Assembly: GCF_900109995.1 (NCBI RefSeq) | Contig: NZ_FOCB01000009.1 | Coordinates: 166,937-230,936, forward strand | Length of the DNA: 64,000 bases | Direction: 5' to 3' | Source of the DNA: Pseudomonas sp. ok272 | Lineage (GTDB): Bacteria > Pseudomonadota > Gammaproteobacteria > Pseudomonadales > Pseudomonadaceae | In this document: piece after piece, positions 36,424 to 45,694 of the stretch | Position numbering within the stretch: position 1 is the first letter of the stretch | Layout: each line of letters starts with the position of its first letter | Translations under genes and position numbers: made by a program | The notes under the pieces: model-generated | The model's database searches: none | What the model was told of the DNA's origin: nothing | Seen by the model: the letters and a program-made list of their open reading frames with translations, nothing else

Positions 36424-38385
36424 TTATTCAACCTCCAGCAAAATCTGGCGGTTCTTGACCTGGTCTCCCTGGCTGACCTGCAAGCGCTTGATCACGCCAT
36501 CGATGCCGGCCTTGAGCGGATGTTCCATTTTCATCGCTTCCAGCACCAGCAACAGCTGGCCTTTGCTCACCGTTGCGCCTTCGTTCACCAGCACTTCGAC
36601 GATGGCGCCATCCATCGGCGCTTTCAGCGTCCCGCTGCTGGCGCTGGCCAGGGCGCTGACGGGGGCCAGGCGCAGGTCCTCTAATCGCAGGGCGCCGGGG
36701 CGGGTGAACAACCACAACGCGCCGTTATCCAGTTGATAGGCGTAGCGTTGGCGTATGCCGTCGATCTCCAGGTGCGCCCAGCCGGCGTCCAGGCCGATCA
36801 GCCTGAGTCGCCGGGTTTCCCCGGCCGTTTGAATGTCGAGCTGCCCATCGGCCAGGACGCTGACTTCGCTCGCCCAGCGCTGGTCGTCGAGACCGATCGG
36901 TTGTTGCAACGGCGTGCCGGCGTTGTTGCGCCAGCCCTTCAGTACCGAGCTGTGGGCGCGGGCCGAGTGTTCATGGAAGATCGCTGCGGCGATGGCCAGT
37001 TCGGTGATGCTGGGCGCTTGTGGGTGCAGGCTTGGGTGATCGCAAAAGTGCTCGGGGATAAACCCGGTACTGAAATCACCGGCGATGAATTGCGGGTGCT
37101 GCAGCAGGCCGGCAAGCAGGCGCTGGTTGGTCTGCACGCCCAGCAGCACGCTGTCCTCAACCGCTCGCAGCAACTTGCGCCGGGCTTCTTCGCGGGTGGC
37201 GCCATGGGCGATGAGCTTACCCAGCATCGGGTCGTAGAACGGGCTGACCTGTTGCCCCTCCAGCAGGCCGTGGTCGATGCGCACGCCCTCGCGTATGGCC
37301 GGCTCCCAGCGTTGGACCTGGCCGGTCTGCGGCAGGAAACCGTGGGCCGGGTCTTCGGCATACAGCCGCACTTCCATGGCGTGGCCCTTGAGTTCGACCT
37401 GCTCCTGACGCAGCGGCAGGGGCGAGCCCGCGGCGATATCCAGTTGCCAGGCGACCAGGTCCACACCGCTGATCAACTCCGTCACCGGGTGCTCGACCTG
37501 CAAGCGCGTGTTCATTTCCAGGAAGTAGAATCGGCCGGTTGCATCGAGCAGGAACTCCACGGTGCCGGCGCCGACGTAGTCTACCGCGCGACCGGCCTTG
37601 AGCGCCGCCTCGCCCATGGCCCGGCGCAGCTCAGGCGTCATCACCGGGCAGGGTGCTTCCTCGATGACCTTCTGATGGCGGCGTTGGATCGAGCAGTCGC
37701 GTTCACCCAGGTAGATCAGGTTGCCGTGCTGATCACCGAACAGCTGGATTTCCACGTGGCGCGGATCGATCAGGGCCTGTTCGAGAATCAGCTCGGCGCT
37801 GCCAAAGGCATGTTGGGCTTCACTGCGGGCGGTACGGATCAGCGCGAGCAACTGGTCGGCGCCGTAGACCAGGCGCATGCCGCGTCCGCCGCCGCCAGCG
37901 CTGGCCTTGATCATCAGCGGATAACCGATACGTTCGGCCTCGCGGCTCAGGGTCGCGTCGTCCTGCTCGGCCCCTTGATAGCCGTCGATACAGGGCACGC
38001 CCGCCTTGAGCATGGCGATTTTCGACAGGCGCTTGCTGCCCATCAGTTCGATGGCGGCCGGGCTCGGACCGATAAAGGTCAGGCCCGCCTCGGCACAGGC
38101 GGTTGCGAAGCCGGCGTTCTCCGACAGGAAGCCGTAGCCGGGGTGAATCGCGTCCGCGCCACTGCGCCGTGCCGCGTCGATGATCGCCGGGCCGTTGAGG
38201 TAGGACTGGGACACGGCGGCGGGGCCGATGTGTACGGCTGCGTCCGCCAGGCGTACGTGCAGCGCATCGGCGTCGGCGTCGCTGAACACCGCCACCGTGC
38301 GATAACCCAGGGCCTGGGCGGTGCGCTGGATGCGGCAAGCGATTTCACCGCGGTTGGCGATGAGGATTTTGCGCAGGGTGGGCAT
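36424..38385 (-). CDS. atuF: Geranyl-CoA carboxylase biotin-containing subunit (AtuF)
   Basis: A 653-residue biotin carboxylase/carrier fusion. The N-terminal carboxylase opens with LRKILIANRGEIACRI and has HPGYGFLSENAGFA and FLEMNTRLQVEHPVTE. The C-terminal biotin carrier contains the biotinylated lysine in EAMKMEHPLKA. Sequence alone would also allow a methylcrotonyl-CoA carboxylase (LiuD), but the gene closes the atuA-F run with no liu genes nearby. With AtuC it carboxylates geranyl-CoA. A REP pair in the 134-base gap before it breaks the otherwise tight operon. Confidence 0.88.
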   Translation of the reverse strand: MPTLRKILIANRGEIACRIQRTAQALGYRTVAVFSDADADALHVRLADAAVHIGPAAVSQSYLNGPAIIDAARRSGADAIHPGYGFLSENAGFATACAEAGLTFIGPSPAAIELMGSKRLSKIAMLKAGVPCIDGYQGAEQDDATLSREAERIGYPLMIKASAGGGGRGMRLVYGADQLLALIRTARSEAQHAFGSAELILEQALIDPRHVEIQLFGDQHGNLIYLGERDCSIQRRHQKVIEEAPCPVMTPELRRAMGEAALKAGRAVDYVGAGTVEFLLDATGRFYFLEMNTRLQVEHPVTELISGVDLVAWQLDIAAGSPLPLRQEQVELKGHAMEVRLYAEDPAHGFLPQTGQVQRWEPAIREGVRIDHGLLEGQQVSPFYDPMLGKLIAHGATREEARRKLLRAVEDSVLLGVQTNQRLLAGLLQHPQFIAGDFSTGFIPEHFCDHPSLHPQAPSITELAIAAAIFHEHSARAHSSVLKGWRNNAGTPLQQPIGLDDQRWASEVSVLADGQLDIQTAGETRRLRLIGLDAGWAHLEIDGIRQRYAYQLDNGALWLFTRPGALRLEDLRLAPVSALASASSGTLKAPMDGAIVEVLVNEGATVSKGQLLLVLEAMKMEHPLKAGIDGVIKRLQVSQGDQVKNRQILLEVE

Positions 38386-38423
38386 AGTCGGTTCCCTTGG
38401 TGAGTGCGGTGTCTGTGGGGGCC

Positions 38424-38519
38424 TCTTCGCGATCAGGCTCGCTCCCACCGTGGATCATCGTCGAGCGCAACCTATGTGTTCACCGAAGATCCAGGGTGGG
38501 AGCGAGCCTGCTCGCGAAG
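38424..38519. repeat. REP inverted pair inside the atu operon
   Basis: CTTCGCGATCAGGCTCGCTC on the left and its inverted partner ending GCCTGCTCGCGAAG on the right form a large hairpin in the atuE-atuF gap. It starts next to the atuE stop codon. Confidence 0.85.
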
Positions 38520-39320
38520 CTATTCGGGCGCCCAACTCGGTTTGCGCTTGTGCATAAAGGCCAGGGTCCCCTCCGTCCCTTCGGCCCCCGTCACCGCCTC
38601 GCTGAACCACTGCGCCGCTTCATCCAGCAGGGCACCGGAGGGCTGCCCGGCGCTGGCCAGCAGGAGTTTTTTGGTGCGGGCATTGGCCTCTGGCGCGCAG
38701 CACAGCACATGGGCCAGCACGCCATCGAGACGCTCGGCCAAGGCCTGTGCATCCTGCTCGACGAAGTGCACCAGGCCCAGGCGCCGCGCCTCGATACCGT
38801 CGAACCGCGCCGCGGTCAACGCCAGGCGCCGGGCCTGGGTCAGGCCGATGCGTTGCACCACGAACGGGGCGATTTGCGCCGGCAGCAGGCCGAGGCTGGT
38901 TTCCGGCAGGCCGAACTGCGCGTTGTGGTCAGCCAGGGTTACGTCGCTGACACAGGCCAGGCCCAGGCCACCGCCGAGCACCGCGCCTTGCAGCACGCTG
39001 ATCAGCACCTGCGGCACGTGCTGGGCTTCTTCGAGCAGGGCGCCGAAGGCTCGGTTGAGGTCGCGATACGCGTCTGCGCCCTGGGCGCGGGCGTTGGCCA
39101 TGTCCTTGATGTCGCCGCCGGCACAAAAGTGCCCACCGGCACCGCCAAGGACCAACGCGCGGACCTCTCGGTCAGCGCGCACCGCCGCCAGCACGGCGCG
39201 CAACTCGGCGACCATTTGCAGGCTCATGGCATTGCGGCATTCAGGGCGATTCAAGGTGATGTGCAGCACGCCGTTGTGCAGTTCCAGCAACAGGGTTTGG
39301 CAAGCGGGCAGGCGGCTCAT
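38520..39320 (-). CDS. atuE: Isohexenylglutaconyl-CoA hydratase (AtuE)
   Basis: A 266-residue crotonase-family enzyme. NRPECRNAMS, the oxyanion-hole segment GGHFCAGGDIKDM, GAVLGGGLGLACVSDVTLA and FGLPETSLGLLPAQI (with a catalytic glutamate) are all present. In P. aeruginosa AtuE hydrates isohexenylglutaconyl-CoA after the carboxylation step. The ATG at 39320 overlaps the atuD stop codon by ATGA, so the upstream extension of the frame is false. Confidence 0.9.
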   Translation of the reverse strand: MSRLPACQTLLLELHNGVLHITLNRPECRNAMSLQMVAELRAVLAAVRADREVRALVLGGAGGHFCAGGDIKDMANARAQGADAYRDLNRAFGALLEEAQHVPQVLISVLQGAVLGGGLGLACVSDVTLADHNAQFGLPETSLGLLPAQIAPFVVQRIGLTQARRLALTAARFDGIEARRLGLVHFVEQDAQALAERLDGVLAHVLCCAPEANARTKKLLLASAGQPSGALLDEAAQWFSEAVTGAEGTEGTLAFMHKRKPSWAPE

Positions 39321-40474
39321 TTTTTTTTCCCGGGCAGGGTGCCCATCAGTTTGCAGATGATCCCCAGCATGATCTCGTCGGCACCGCCGCCAATCGACAC
39401 CAGGCGCACGTCGCGGTAGGCGCGCGACACCGGGTTGTCCCACATGAAGCCCATGCCGCCCCAGTATTGCAGGCAACTGTCGGTGACTTCGCGGCCCAGG
39501 CGCCCGGCCTTGAGCTTGGCCATGGACGCCAGGCGCGTGACGTCCTGGCCTTTGATGTACTGCTCGGTGGCCTGGTAGACCAACGCCCGCAGGCATTCGA
39601 TTTCAGTCGACAGCTCGGCCAGGCGGAAGTGAATCACCTGGTTGTCGATCAAGGCATTGCCGAAGGTCTTGCGTTCCTTGCAGTACTCGATGGTGCTGTC
39701 GACGCAGTACTCCAGGCCCTTGATCATGTTGGCGGCACCGAACAGGCGTTCCTCCTGGAACTGCAGCATCTGCATCATGAAGCCGGCGCCTTCGTGGCCG
39801 ATGCGGTTGCGCTGGGGCACGCGCACGTTGTCGAAGAACACCTGGGCGGTTTCCGAGCTGCGCATGCCGAGCTTGTCCAGGTGCGGGCTCAAGCTGATCC
39901 CGGGGGTATTCATCGGCACCATGATCAGCGACTTGTTGATGTGCGCCTTGTCGTCCGAGGTGTTGGCCAACAGGCAAATGAAGTCGGCGCTCGGCGAGTT
40001 GGTGATCCACATCTTGCTGCCGTTGATCACGTAGTCGTCGCCGTCCTTGCGGGCGGTGGTCTTGAGCCCGGCGACGTCGGAGCCGGCACCGACTTCCGAG
40101 ACGCCAATGCAACCGACTTGCTCGCCGGTGATCGCCGGTCGCAGGAACTCCTCACGCAGCGCATCGGAGCCGAAGCGGGCCAGCGCCGGGGTGCACATGT
40201 CGGTCTGCACCCCGATCGCCATCGGGACGCCGCCGCAACGAATGGTGCCGAACTCCTCGGCGGCGACCACCGAGTAGCTGTAGTCCAGGCCCATGCCGCC
40301 GAACTTTTCCGGCTTGGAAATGCCCAGCAAGCCGAGGTCGCCGGCCTTGCGAAAGACTTCGTGGATCGGAAAGCCCCCGGCCTTTTCCCACTCATCGACG
40401 TGCGGGTTGATCTCGTTGTCGACGAACTGGCGGATGGTGCGACGCAGGGCTTCGTGTTCCTGGGTGAAGATCAT
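39317..40474 (-). CDS. atuD: Citronellyl-CoA dehydrogenase (AtuD)
   Basis: A 385-residue acyl-CoA dehydrogenase. It has the FAD segments CIGVSEVGAGSDVAGLKT and MWITNSPSADF, and the C-terminal YRDVRLVSIGGGADEIM with the expected active-site glutamate region. It oxidises citronellyl-CoA to geranyl-CoA, the entry to the Atu pathway. It lies 24 bases after atuC and overlaps atuE. Confidence 0.92.
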   Translation of the reverse strand: MIFTQEHEALRRTIRQFVDNEINPHVDEWEKAGGFPIHEVFRKAGDLGLLGISKPEKFGGMGLDYSYSVVAAEEFGTIRCGGVPMAIGVQTDMCTPALARFGSDALREEFLRPAITGEQVGCIGVSEVGAGSDVAGLKTTARKDGDDYVINGSKMWITNSPSADFICLLANTSDDKAHINKSLIMVPMNTPGISLSPHLDKLGMRSSETAQVFFDNVRVPQRNRIGHEGAGFMMQMLQFQEERLFGAANMIKGLEYCVDSTIEYCKERKTFGNALIDNQVIHFRLAELSTEIECLRALVYQATEQYIKGQDVTRLASMAKLKAGRLGREVTDSCLQYWGGMGFMWDNPVSRAYRDVRLVSIGGGADEIMLGIICKLMGTLPGKKK

Positions 40475-40498
40475 TTTTATTGTTCTCCTGTGGCCGGC

Positions 40499-42115
40499 TC
40501 AGAACCGGGCGACGCCAAAACTATTGGGTTGCAGTTGACGGACGTCGGCCTCATGGCAGATGTCCAGCAAGTAGCCGAGCAAGGTGCGCGTGTCCCGTGG
40601 ATCAATCAGCCCGTCGTCCCACAGGTTGGCGCTGCCATACAGGGCGGTGGATTGGCTGTCGAGCTTCTGCGCGGTGACCTGTTCGAGCATGTCGAGCATC
40701 TTCGGGTCGGGGACCAGGCCGTCCTTGACCTGCTTGGCCTCGGTGACGATGCGCAGCACCTTGCCGGCTTGCGCGCCGCCCATGACGGCGGTGCGGCTGT
40801 TGGGCCAGGCGAAGATGAAACGTGGGTCCAGGCCGCGCCCGCACATGGCGTAGTTGCCGGCGCCGTAGGAACCGCCGACCACCAGGGTCAGCTTGGGCAC
40901 CCGGGCGTTGGCCACGGCCTGGATCAGCTTGGAACCGTGCTTGATGATTCCTTGCTGCTCCGACTCGGTCCCCACCATGAAGCCCGTGGTGTTGTGGAAG
41001 AACAGCAGCGGGGTCTGGCTCTGGTCGCACAGTTGGATGAACTGCGCCGCCTTGCTCGCACCTTGCGGGGTGATCGGGCCGTTGTTGCCAATGAAGCCGC
41101 ACGGCCGGCCCTGGATCTGCAGGTGGCCGCACAGGGTTTGTTGGTCGAACTCAGCCTTGAACTCCAGGAACCGCGAGCCGTCGGCGATGCGCGCGATGAT
41201 TTCCCGCACATCGTAGGGTTTCTTCGGGTCATCGGGGATCAGCCCCAGCAGTTCCTCGATGGGGTAGCGCGGTTCATCGAAGTCAGGTGCCGTGCGTGCG
41301 GGCAGTCGAGCATTCCACGGCAGCAGGCTGACGATCTCGCGCACCAGGCGCACGCCGTCGGCATCATTTTCGGCCAGGTACTCGGCGGTGCCGGCGATCT
41401 GCGCGTGCATCTCGGCGCCACCGAGCGCTTCGTCGGTGGCCACTTCGCCGGTGGCCGCCTTGAGCAACGGGGGGCCGGCGAGAAACAGCTTGGCCTTGCC
41501 GCGCACCACCACCACGTAATCCGAAAGCCCCGGTTGGTAAGCCCCGCCGGCAGTTGCCGAGCCGTGCACCACGGTGATCTGCGGCAAGCCCATGGCCGAC
41601 ATCCGTGCCTGGTTGGCGAAGCTGCGCGCACCTTCGATGAAGATCTCGGCGGCGTAGTTGAGGTTGGCCCCGCCGCTCTCGGCGAGGGTGATCACCGGCA
41701 GTTTGTTGTCCATGGCGATCTGTTGCAGGCGCAGGGTTTTTTTCAGGCCGGTGGGGGAAATGGTTCCGCCCTTGATTGCACTGTTGTTGGCGACCACCAG
41801 CACCCGGACGCCGGACACAAAACCAATCCCGGCGATCAGGCCGCCGCCGGCCTGGCTGCCGTCCTTGTCGTCGTGCAGCTTGTAGCCGGCCAGGCTGGCC
41901 AGTTCGAGGAACGGCGCGCCGGGGTCGAGCAGCAGGTTCAGGCGTTCGCGGGGCAGCAGTTGCCCGCGCTGGTCGAACTTGGCCTTGGCCTCCGCCGCTT
42001 TGGCCAGCAGGTTGCGCTCCAGGTGGCGGACCTGTTCGATGCAGGCGAGCATGGCGTCGCGGTTCTGGGCGAACTGCGGGCTGTGGGGGTCGAGTTGGGA
42101 GTCAATCTGCGGCAT
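40499..42115 (-). CDS. atuC: Geranyl-CoA carboxylase carboxyltransferase subunit (AtuC)
   Basis: A 538-residue acyl-CoA carboxyltransferase. Typical are RLNLLLDPGAPFLELASLAG, ESGGANL, HGSATAGGAYQPGLSDYVV and the C-terminal GGSYGAGNYAMCGRGLDPRF. It transfers the carboxyl group from biotin on AtuF to geranyl-CoA. It starts three bases after atuB. The LiuB subunit of leucine breakdown is closely related, so the assignment uses the gene context. Confidence 0.92.
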   Translation of the reverse strand: MPQIDSQLDPHSPQFAQNRDAMLACIEQVRHLERNLLAKAAEAKAKFDQRGQLLPRERLNLLLDPGAPFLELASLAGYKLHDDKDGSQAGGGLIAGIGFVSGVRVLVVANNSAIKGGTISPTGLKKTLRLQQIAMDNKLPVITLAESGGANLNYAAEIFIEGARSFANQARMSAMGLPQITVVHGSATAGGAYQPGLSDYVVVVRGKAKLFLAGPPLLKAATGEVATDEALGGAEMHAQIAGTAEYLAENDADGVRLVREIVSLLPWNARLPARTAPDFDEPRYPIEELLGLIPDDPKKPYDVREIIARIADGSRFLEFKAEFDQQTLCGHLQIQGRPCGFIGNNGPITPQGASKAAQFIQLCDQSQTPLLFFHNTTGFMVGTESEQQGIIKHGSKLIQAVANARVPKLTLVVGGSYGAGNYAMCGRGLDPRFIFAWPNSRTAVMGGAQAGKVLRIVTEAKQVKDGLVPDPKMLDMLEQVTAQKLDSQSTALYGSANLWDDGLIDPRDTRTLLGYLLDICHEADVRQLQPNSFGVARF

Positions 42116-42118
42116 CGG

Positions 42119-42988
42119 TCAGTCCTCGCCCTTGAGCACATCCGGTAAATAGGCGCGATGGAAACCATTGAACGACGCGCTGTGCTGCGCCTTGTGCAGC
42201 GGCCACGCACGACTGCCCAGGCTCGCCGCGCCGTCGATGCGCAAGGTGCTGCCGCTGACAAAAGACGCGGCAGGGCTGAGCAGGAACACGATGGCCGCGC
42301 TGACTTCGGACTCGGTGCCGATGCGCTTGAGCGGCACGTGTTCGCGCAAGGTCGGGATGACGGCCTTGAACGCGCCTTCGTAGGTGTCCATGCCGCTGGA
42401 GGCAATCCAGCCTGGTGCCACCGCGTTGACCCGCACCCCGGCGTAGCCCCACTCGAACGCGGCGGTCTTGGTGAAGTTGTCCATGCCCGAACGCGCCGCC
42501 CCCGAATGCCCCATGCCCGGCATGCCGCCCCACATGTCGGCCAGCATGTTGACGATGGCGCCACCGGTCTTGCTCATCGACTGGTTGAACACTTCCCGGG
42601 CCATCAGGAAGCCGCCCACCAGGTTGGTGCGCAGCACGGTTTCGAATCCTTTTTGATTGATCGAGGCCAGGGGCGCCGGGTATTGGCCACCGGCATTGTT
42701 GACCAAGCCGTGGATCGGCCCGTGATCCTTGATCAGTTGTGTCACCAACTGCTTGACCGCCTCTTCGTCGCGAATGTCGCAGGCCTGCCAACTGGCCTTG
42801 CCGCCGTCCTCGGCGATCTCAGCGGCAACGGCTTGCAGCTTCTCTGGCTTGCGCCCCACCAACAGCACATGGGCGCCGAGGGCCGCCAGTTCATGGGCGG
42901 TGCAGCGGCCGATGCCACTGCCGCCCCCGGTGACGATGAGGGTCTGGCCGGCGAACAGATCAGGTTTGAAGATCGAATCAAAAGCCAC
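42119..42988 (-). CDS. atuB: SDR-family oxidoreductase of the atu cluster (AtuB)
   Basis: A 289-residue short-chain dehydrogenase. TGGGSGIG is the nucleotide-binding glycine motif and LVNNAGGQYPAP follows. The usual catalytic Tyr-x-x-x-Lys site is not plain: the corresponding region reads GHSGAARSGMDNFTKTA, where serine-alanine replaces the tyrosine, as in 2,4-dienoyl-CoA reductase relatives. A role in alcohol or acyl-CoA oxidation is inferred from AtuB. The GTG at 42988 follows AGAGGG. Confidence 0.87.
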   Translation of the reverse strand: MAFDSIFKPDLFAGQTLIVTGGGSGIGRCTAHELAALGAHVLLVGRKPEKLQAVAAEIAEDGGKASWQACDIRDEEAVKQLVTQLIKDHGPIHGLVNNAGGQYPAPLASINQKGFETVLRTNLVGGFLMAREVFNQSMSKTGGAIVNMLADMWGGMPGMGHSGAARSGMDNFTKTAAFEWGYAGVRVNAVAPGWIASSGMDTYEGAFKAVIPTLREHVPLKRIGTESEVSAAIVFLLSPAASFVSGSTLRIDGAASLGSRAWPLHKAQHSASFNGFHRAYLPDVLKGED

Positions 42989-43000
42989 GGTGCACGCCCT

Positions 43001-44791
43001 CTAGTTGACTTGGTCAGCGATGCTTTGCGGCACCGGGATCTGGATTTCCAGCAGTTGCTGGGCAAACGCCTTGCCTTGCGGGTCGATCCGCAGGCTGGCG
43101 ACGCCACCGCCGCCCAGGGCGTTCTCCAACAGAAAGTTCAGGCTGTGGCTGCCGGGCAGGTACCAGCGCTGGACTTGCCCGTGGATCGGGTCGAGCACGT
43201 GGCGCATCCAGTCGACGATCACCTCTGGCGTCAGCGCCTCGGCGATCCACGGCAGGTAGTCGGGGTGGCGGGCCATGACGCCGATGTTGCTGTGATTGCC
43301 CTTGTCGCCGGAGCGCGCCACGGCCAGTTTCACCAGCGGCACACTGGCGTCGGCCCGGCCCCGGGGTTTGGGTGGGGTGAAGGGCAGTGGCAGGTCGCGG
43401 CTGTCCAGGTGATCGAGGGCGGGCAGGGCGCAGGCATGGCGCTGGCCTTGCAGATCGACTTCCAGGGTGCAGGTGTCTTTATCGATCAGGAACGAGAACA
43501 GGCGGATCAGTGGATACACCGTCGGGCGACCGCCGACGATACCGGTCAGGCCGGGGGCCATGCCGGTCGCGGCCTGGGCGATTTCCCGGGAAAACAGCAC
43601 CAGCGCCTGTTTGCTCGGATGGCGCACGCCCAGCTTGATCACCACTTCGCGGCTGTCCTGGCGTTGGCCGTGGGGGCCATAGGTGGCTTCGCTGCCGAGC
43701 AGTTCGATGTGCACTTCGCTGTAGGGCGCCCAGCCGCGTTGCCTGAAGATCTCCGAGGTCTTGTTGATGATCGCCTCGCTCACCCGTTGGGCCTTGGCCA
43801 CCGCATCGATGCCGGCGATCAGGCAACTGGCCGTGCAGCGAAAGCCGTCCGGGTAGGTGGCGCTGACCTTGTACTGCGCGCTCGGCGGCAGACCCTTGGC
43901 CCCTTGCACGTGGACCACGTCCTGGCCCTGTTGTCGGAGCTGGACCTGGCTGAAGTCACAGACCACATCGGGCAGCAGGTAGGCACGGGGGTTGCCGATT
44001 TCATACAGCAGTTGCTCGCCGACGCTCAGGGTGCTGACCAGCCCGCCGCTGCCCGCGGGCTTGCCGACAGTGAATTGGCCGTTGGCACTGACTTCGACGA
44101 TGGGAAAGCCAATGTGCTCGTAGTCCGGCACCTGGCGCCAATCGGTGAAGTTGCCGCCGGTGCATTGCGCGCCACATTCGATGATGTGCCCGGCCAGCGC
44201 GGCCTGGGCGAGCTTGTCGTAGTCCTGCCACGACCAGGCGAATTCATGCACCAGCGCGGCGCTGACCACGGCGCTGTCGACCACGCGGCCAGTGATGACG
44301 ATATCCGCCCCCAGGCGCAGGGCTTCGACGATGCCCGGGGCGCCGAGGTAGGCGTTGGCGGACACGCACAGGGCGGGCAGCGGTTCGTCGCTGAACATCT
44401 CGCGCACCGCGTGGGCGGCCAGTTGCTTGAACTGCGGCTGCAGGTCATCGCCCAGCAACACGGCGATCTTCAGCGGCACGCCGGCCCGGTCGCACGCGGC
44501 TTGCAGCGCCGCCGCACAGGCCAGTGGATTGACCCCGCCGGCATTGCTGATGACCTTGATCTGTTGTTGGCTGATCTGGCCCAGGAGCGGGCCGAGGACG
44601 TCGATGAAGTCGGTGGCGTAACCGGCCTGGGGATCTTTCATGCGCCCCCCGGCCAATATCGACATGGTGATCTCTGCCAGGTAGTCGAACACCAGGTAGT
44701 CCAGCGTGGCGCCGTGTACGAGCTGGGCGGCGGCGGTCGAGGTGTCGCCCCAGAAAGCACTGGCGCAACCAATGCGCACGGTTTTGTTCAT
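43001..44791 (-). CDS. atuA: Acyclic terpene utilisation protein AtuA (DUF1446)
   Basis: A 596-residue protein of the AtuA family. The pattern RIGCASAFWGDT, GATLDYLVFDYLAEITMSIL, NAGGVNPLACA and VITGRVVDSA is characteristic. AtuA is needed for growth on citronellol and geraniol, but its exact reaction is unclear. GGAGG stands before the ATG at 44791. It is the first gene of the operon and lies behind the paired operator. Confidence 0.93.
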   Translation of the reverse strand: MNKTVRIGCASAFWGDTSTAAAQLVHGATLDYLVFDYLAEITMSILAGGRMKDPQAGYATDFIDVLGPLLGQISQQQIKVISNAGGVNPLACAAALQAACDRAGVPLKIAVLLGDDLQPQFKQLAAHAVREMFSDEPLPALCVSANAYLGAPGIVEALRLGADIVITGRVVDSAVVSAALVHEFAWSWQDYDKLAQAALAGHIIECGAQCTGGNFTDWRQVPDYEHIGFPIVEVSANGQFTVGKPAGSGGLVSTLSVGEQLLYEIGNPRAYLLPDVVCDFSQVQLRQQGQDVVHVQGAKGLPPSAQYKVSATYPDGFRCTASCLIAGIDAVAKAQRVSEAIINKTSEIFRQRGWAPYSEVHIELLGSEATYGPHGQRQDSREVVIKLGVRHPSKQALVLFSREIAQAATGMAPGLTGIVGGRPTVYPLIRLFSFLIDKDTCTLEVDLQGQRHACALPALDHLDSRDLPLPFTPPKPRGRADASVPLVKLAVARSGDKGNHSNIGVMARHPDYLPWIAEALTPEVIVDWMRHVLDPIHGQVQRWYLPGSHSLNFLLENALGGGGVASLRIDPQGKAFAQQLLEIQIPVPQSIADQVN

Positions 44792-44822
44792 GGCAAGCCT
44801 CCGGCAGAAGTGGGTCGAGACT

Positions 44823-44882
44823 ACCAAGCAAGCGCTTGGTTTGTAAATGGTCGGCTATCTTCTACCCAAGCGCTTGCTTGGT
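44823..44882. promoter_or_regulatory. Paired AtuR-type operator between atuA and atuR
   Basis: ACCAAGCAAGCGCTTGG (44823-44839) and CCAAGCGCTTGCTTGGT (44866-44882) are exact inverted copies. Each contains the dyad AAGCGCTT, a typical TetR-type site. They lie between the divergent atuA and atuR genes, where the P. aeruginosa AtuR repressor binds a pair of inverted repeats. Confidence 0.8.
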
Positions 44883-44970
44883 CGCGCCGGCCAGCTTAAA
44901 TTGCCCGCGCAATCCACGGCGTATTCATCCGTGGCCGCATGTGTGTTGGATCGACTGTAGGAGACAATAG

Positions 44971-45594
44971 GTGGACGAGCAAAAAGCCCTGTTGGTAATG
45001 CGTGAGCTGGTCGACAGCGGGCAACTGACCGACCCGGACAGCGCTCGCGGCAAGCTGCTGCAAATGGCGGCCCACCTGTTTCGCAACAAGGGCTATGAAC
45101 GCACCACGGTGCGTGACCTGGCCGGGGCGGTGGGGATTCAGTCGGGCAGCATCTTTCATCACTTCAAAAGCAAAGACGAAATTCTGCGGGCGGTGATGGA
45201 GGAGACCGTGGTCTACAACACAGCCTTGATGCGTGCCGCGCTGGCCCAGGCAGGCAGCGTGCGCGAACAGGTGCTGGCGCTGATCCGTTGCGAGTTGCAG
45301 TCGATCATGGGTGGCAGCGGCGAGGCGATGGCGGTGCTGGTGTATGAATGGCGCTCCTTGTCAGAGGCCGGGCAGGCCCAGGTGCTGGCCCTGCGCGACC
45401 TCTACGAGCAGATCTGGCTGCAGGTGCTGGGAGAGGCCAAGGTGGCGGGTTTTATTCGTGGCGACGTGTTCATCACCCGGCGCTTCTTGACCGGGGCGCT
45501 GTCCTGGACCACCACCTGGTTCCGTGCGGACGGCAGCATGAGCCTCGATCAACTGGCCGAGGAAGCATTGATCCTGGTGCTGGAAGAAAAGTGA
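44971..45594 (+). CDS. atuR: TetR-family repressor AtuR
   Basis: A 207-residue regulator. The N-terminal HTH spans about residues 25-75, with ARGKLLQMAAHLFRNKGYERTTVRDLAGAVGIQSGSIFHHFKSKDEIL. The C-terminal ligand domain is helical. In P. aeruginosa AtuR represses the atu genes until terpenoyl-CoA appears. The GTG at 44971 follows TAGGAGA. A TGATGGCT/AGCCATCA inverted repeat begins at its stop codon. Confidence 0.92.
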   Translation: MDEQKALLVMRELVDSGQLTDPDSARGKLLQMAAHLFRNKGYERTTVRDLAGAVGIQSGSIFHHFKSKDEILRAVMEETVVYNTALMRAALAQAGSVREQVLALIRCELQSIMGGSGEAMAVLVYEWRSLSEAGQAQVLALRDLYEQIWLQVLGEAKVAGFIRGDVFITRRFLTGALSWTTTWFRADGSMSLDQLAEEALILVLEEK

Positions 45595-45694
45595 TGGCTT
45601 GGATCAAACGTACTCAACAGCCATCATTCATTTGTCGAAGCGGCTGAAACCGCCTAGCTTATCCAATGTGGTGCATTTCAGAGGTAGGTGTGTT

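Noticed and set aside
36733..38403. A 556-codon plus-strand frame opposite atuF
   Set aside because: Shadow of the biotin carboxylase gene, whose motifs are complete.
39467..42148. An 893-codon open frame on the plus strand opposite atuB-D
   Set aside because: It is antiparallel to well-supported atu genes, has low-complexity GC-driven composition rich in His, Gln, Gly and Val, and matches no family.
42158..44899. A 913-codon open frame on the plus strand opposite atuA-atuB
   Set aside because: Same reason: a shadow of GC-rich codon use on the other strand, and it crosses the atuA-atuB gap and the operator side without a ribosome site.
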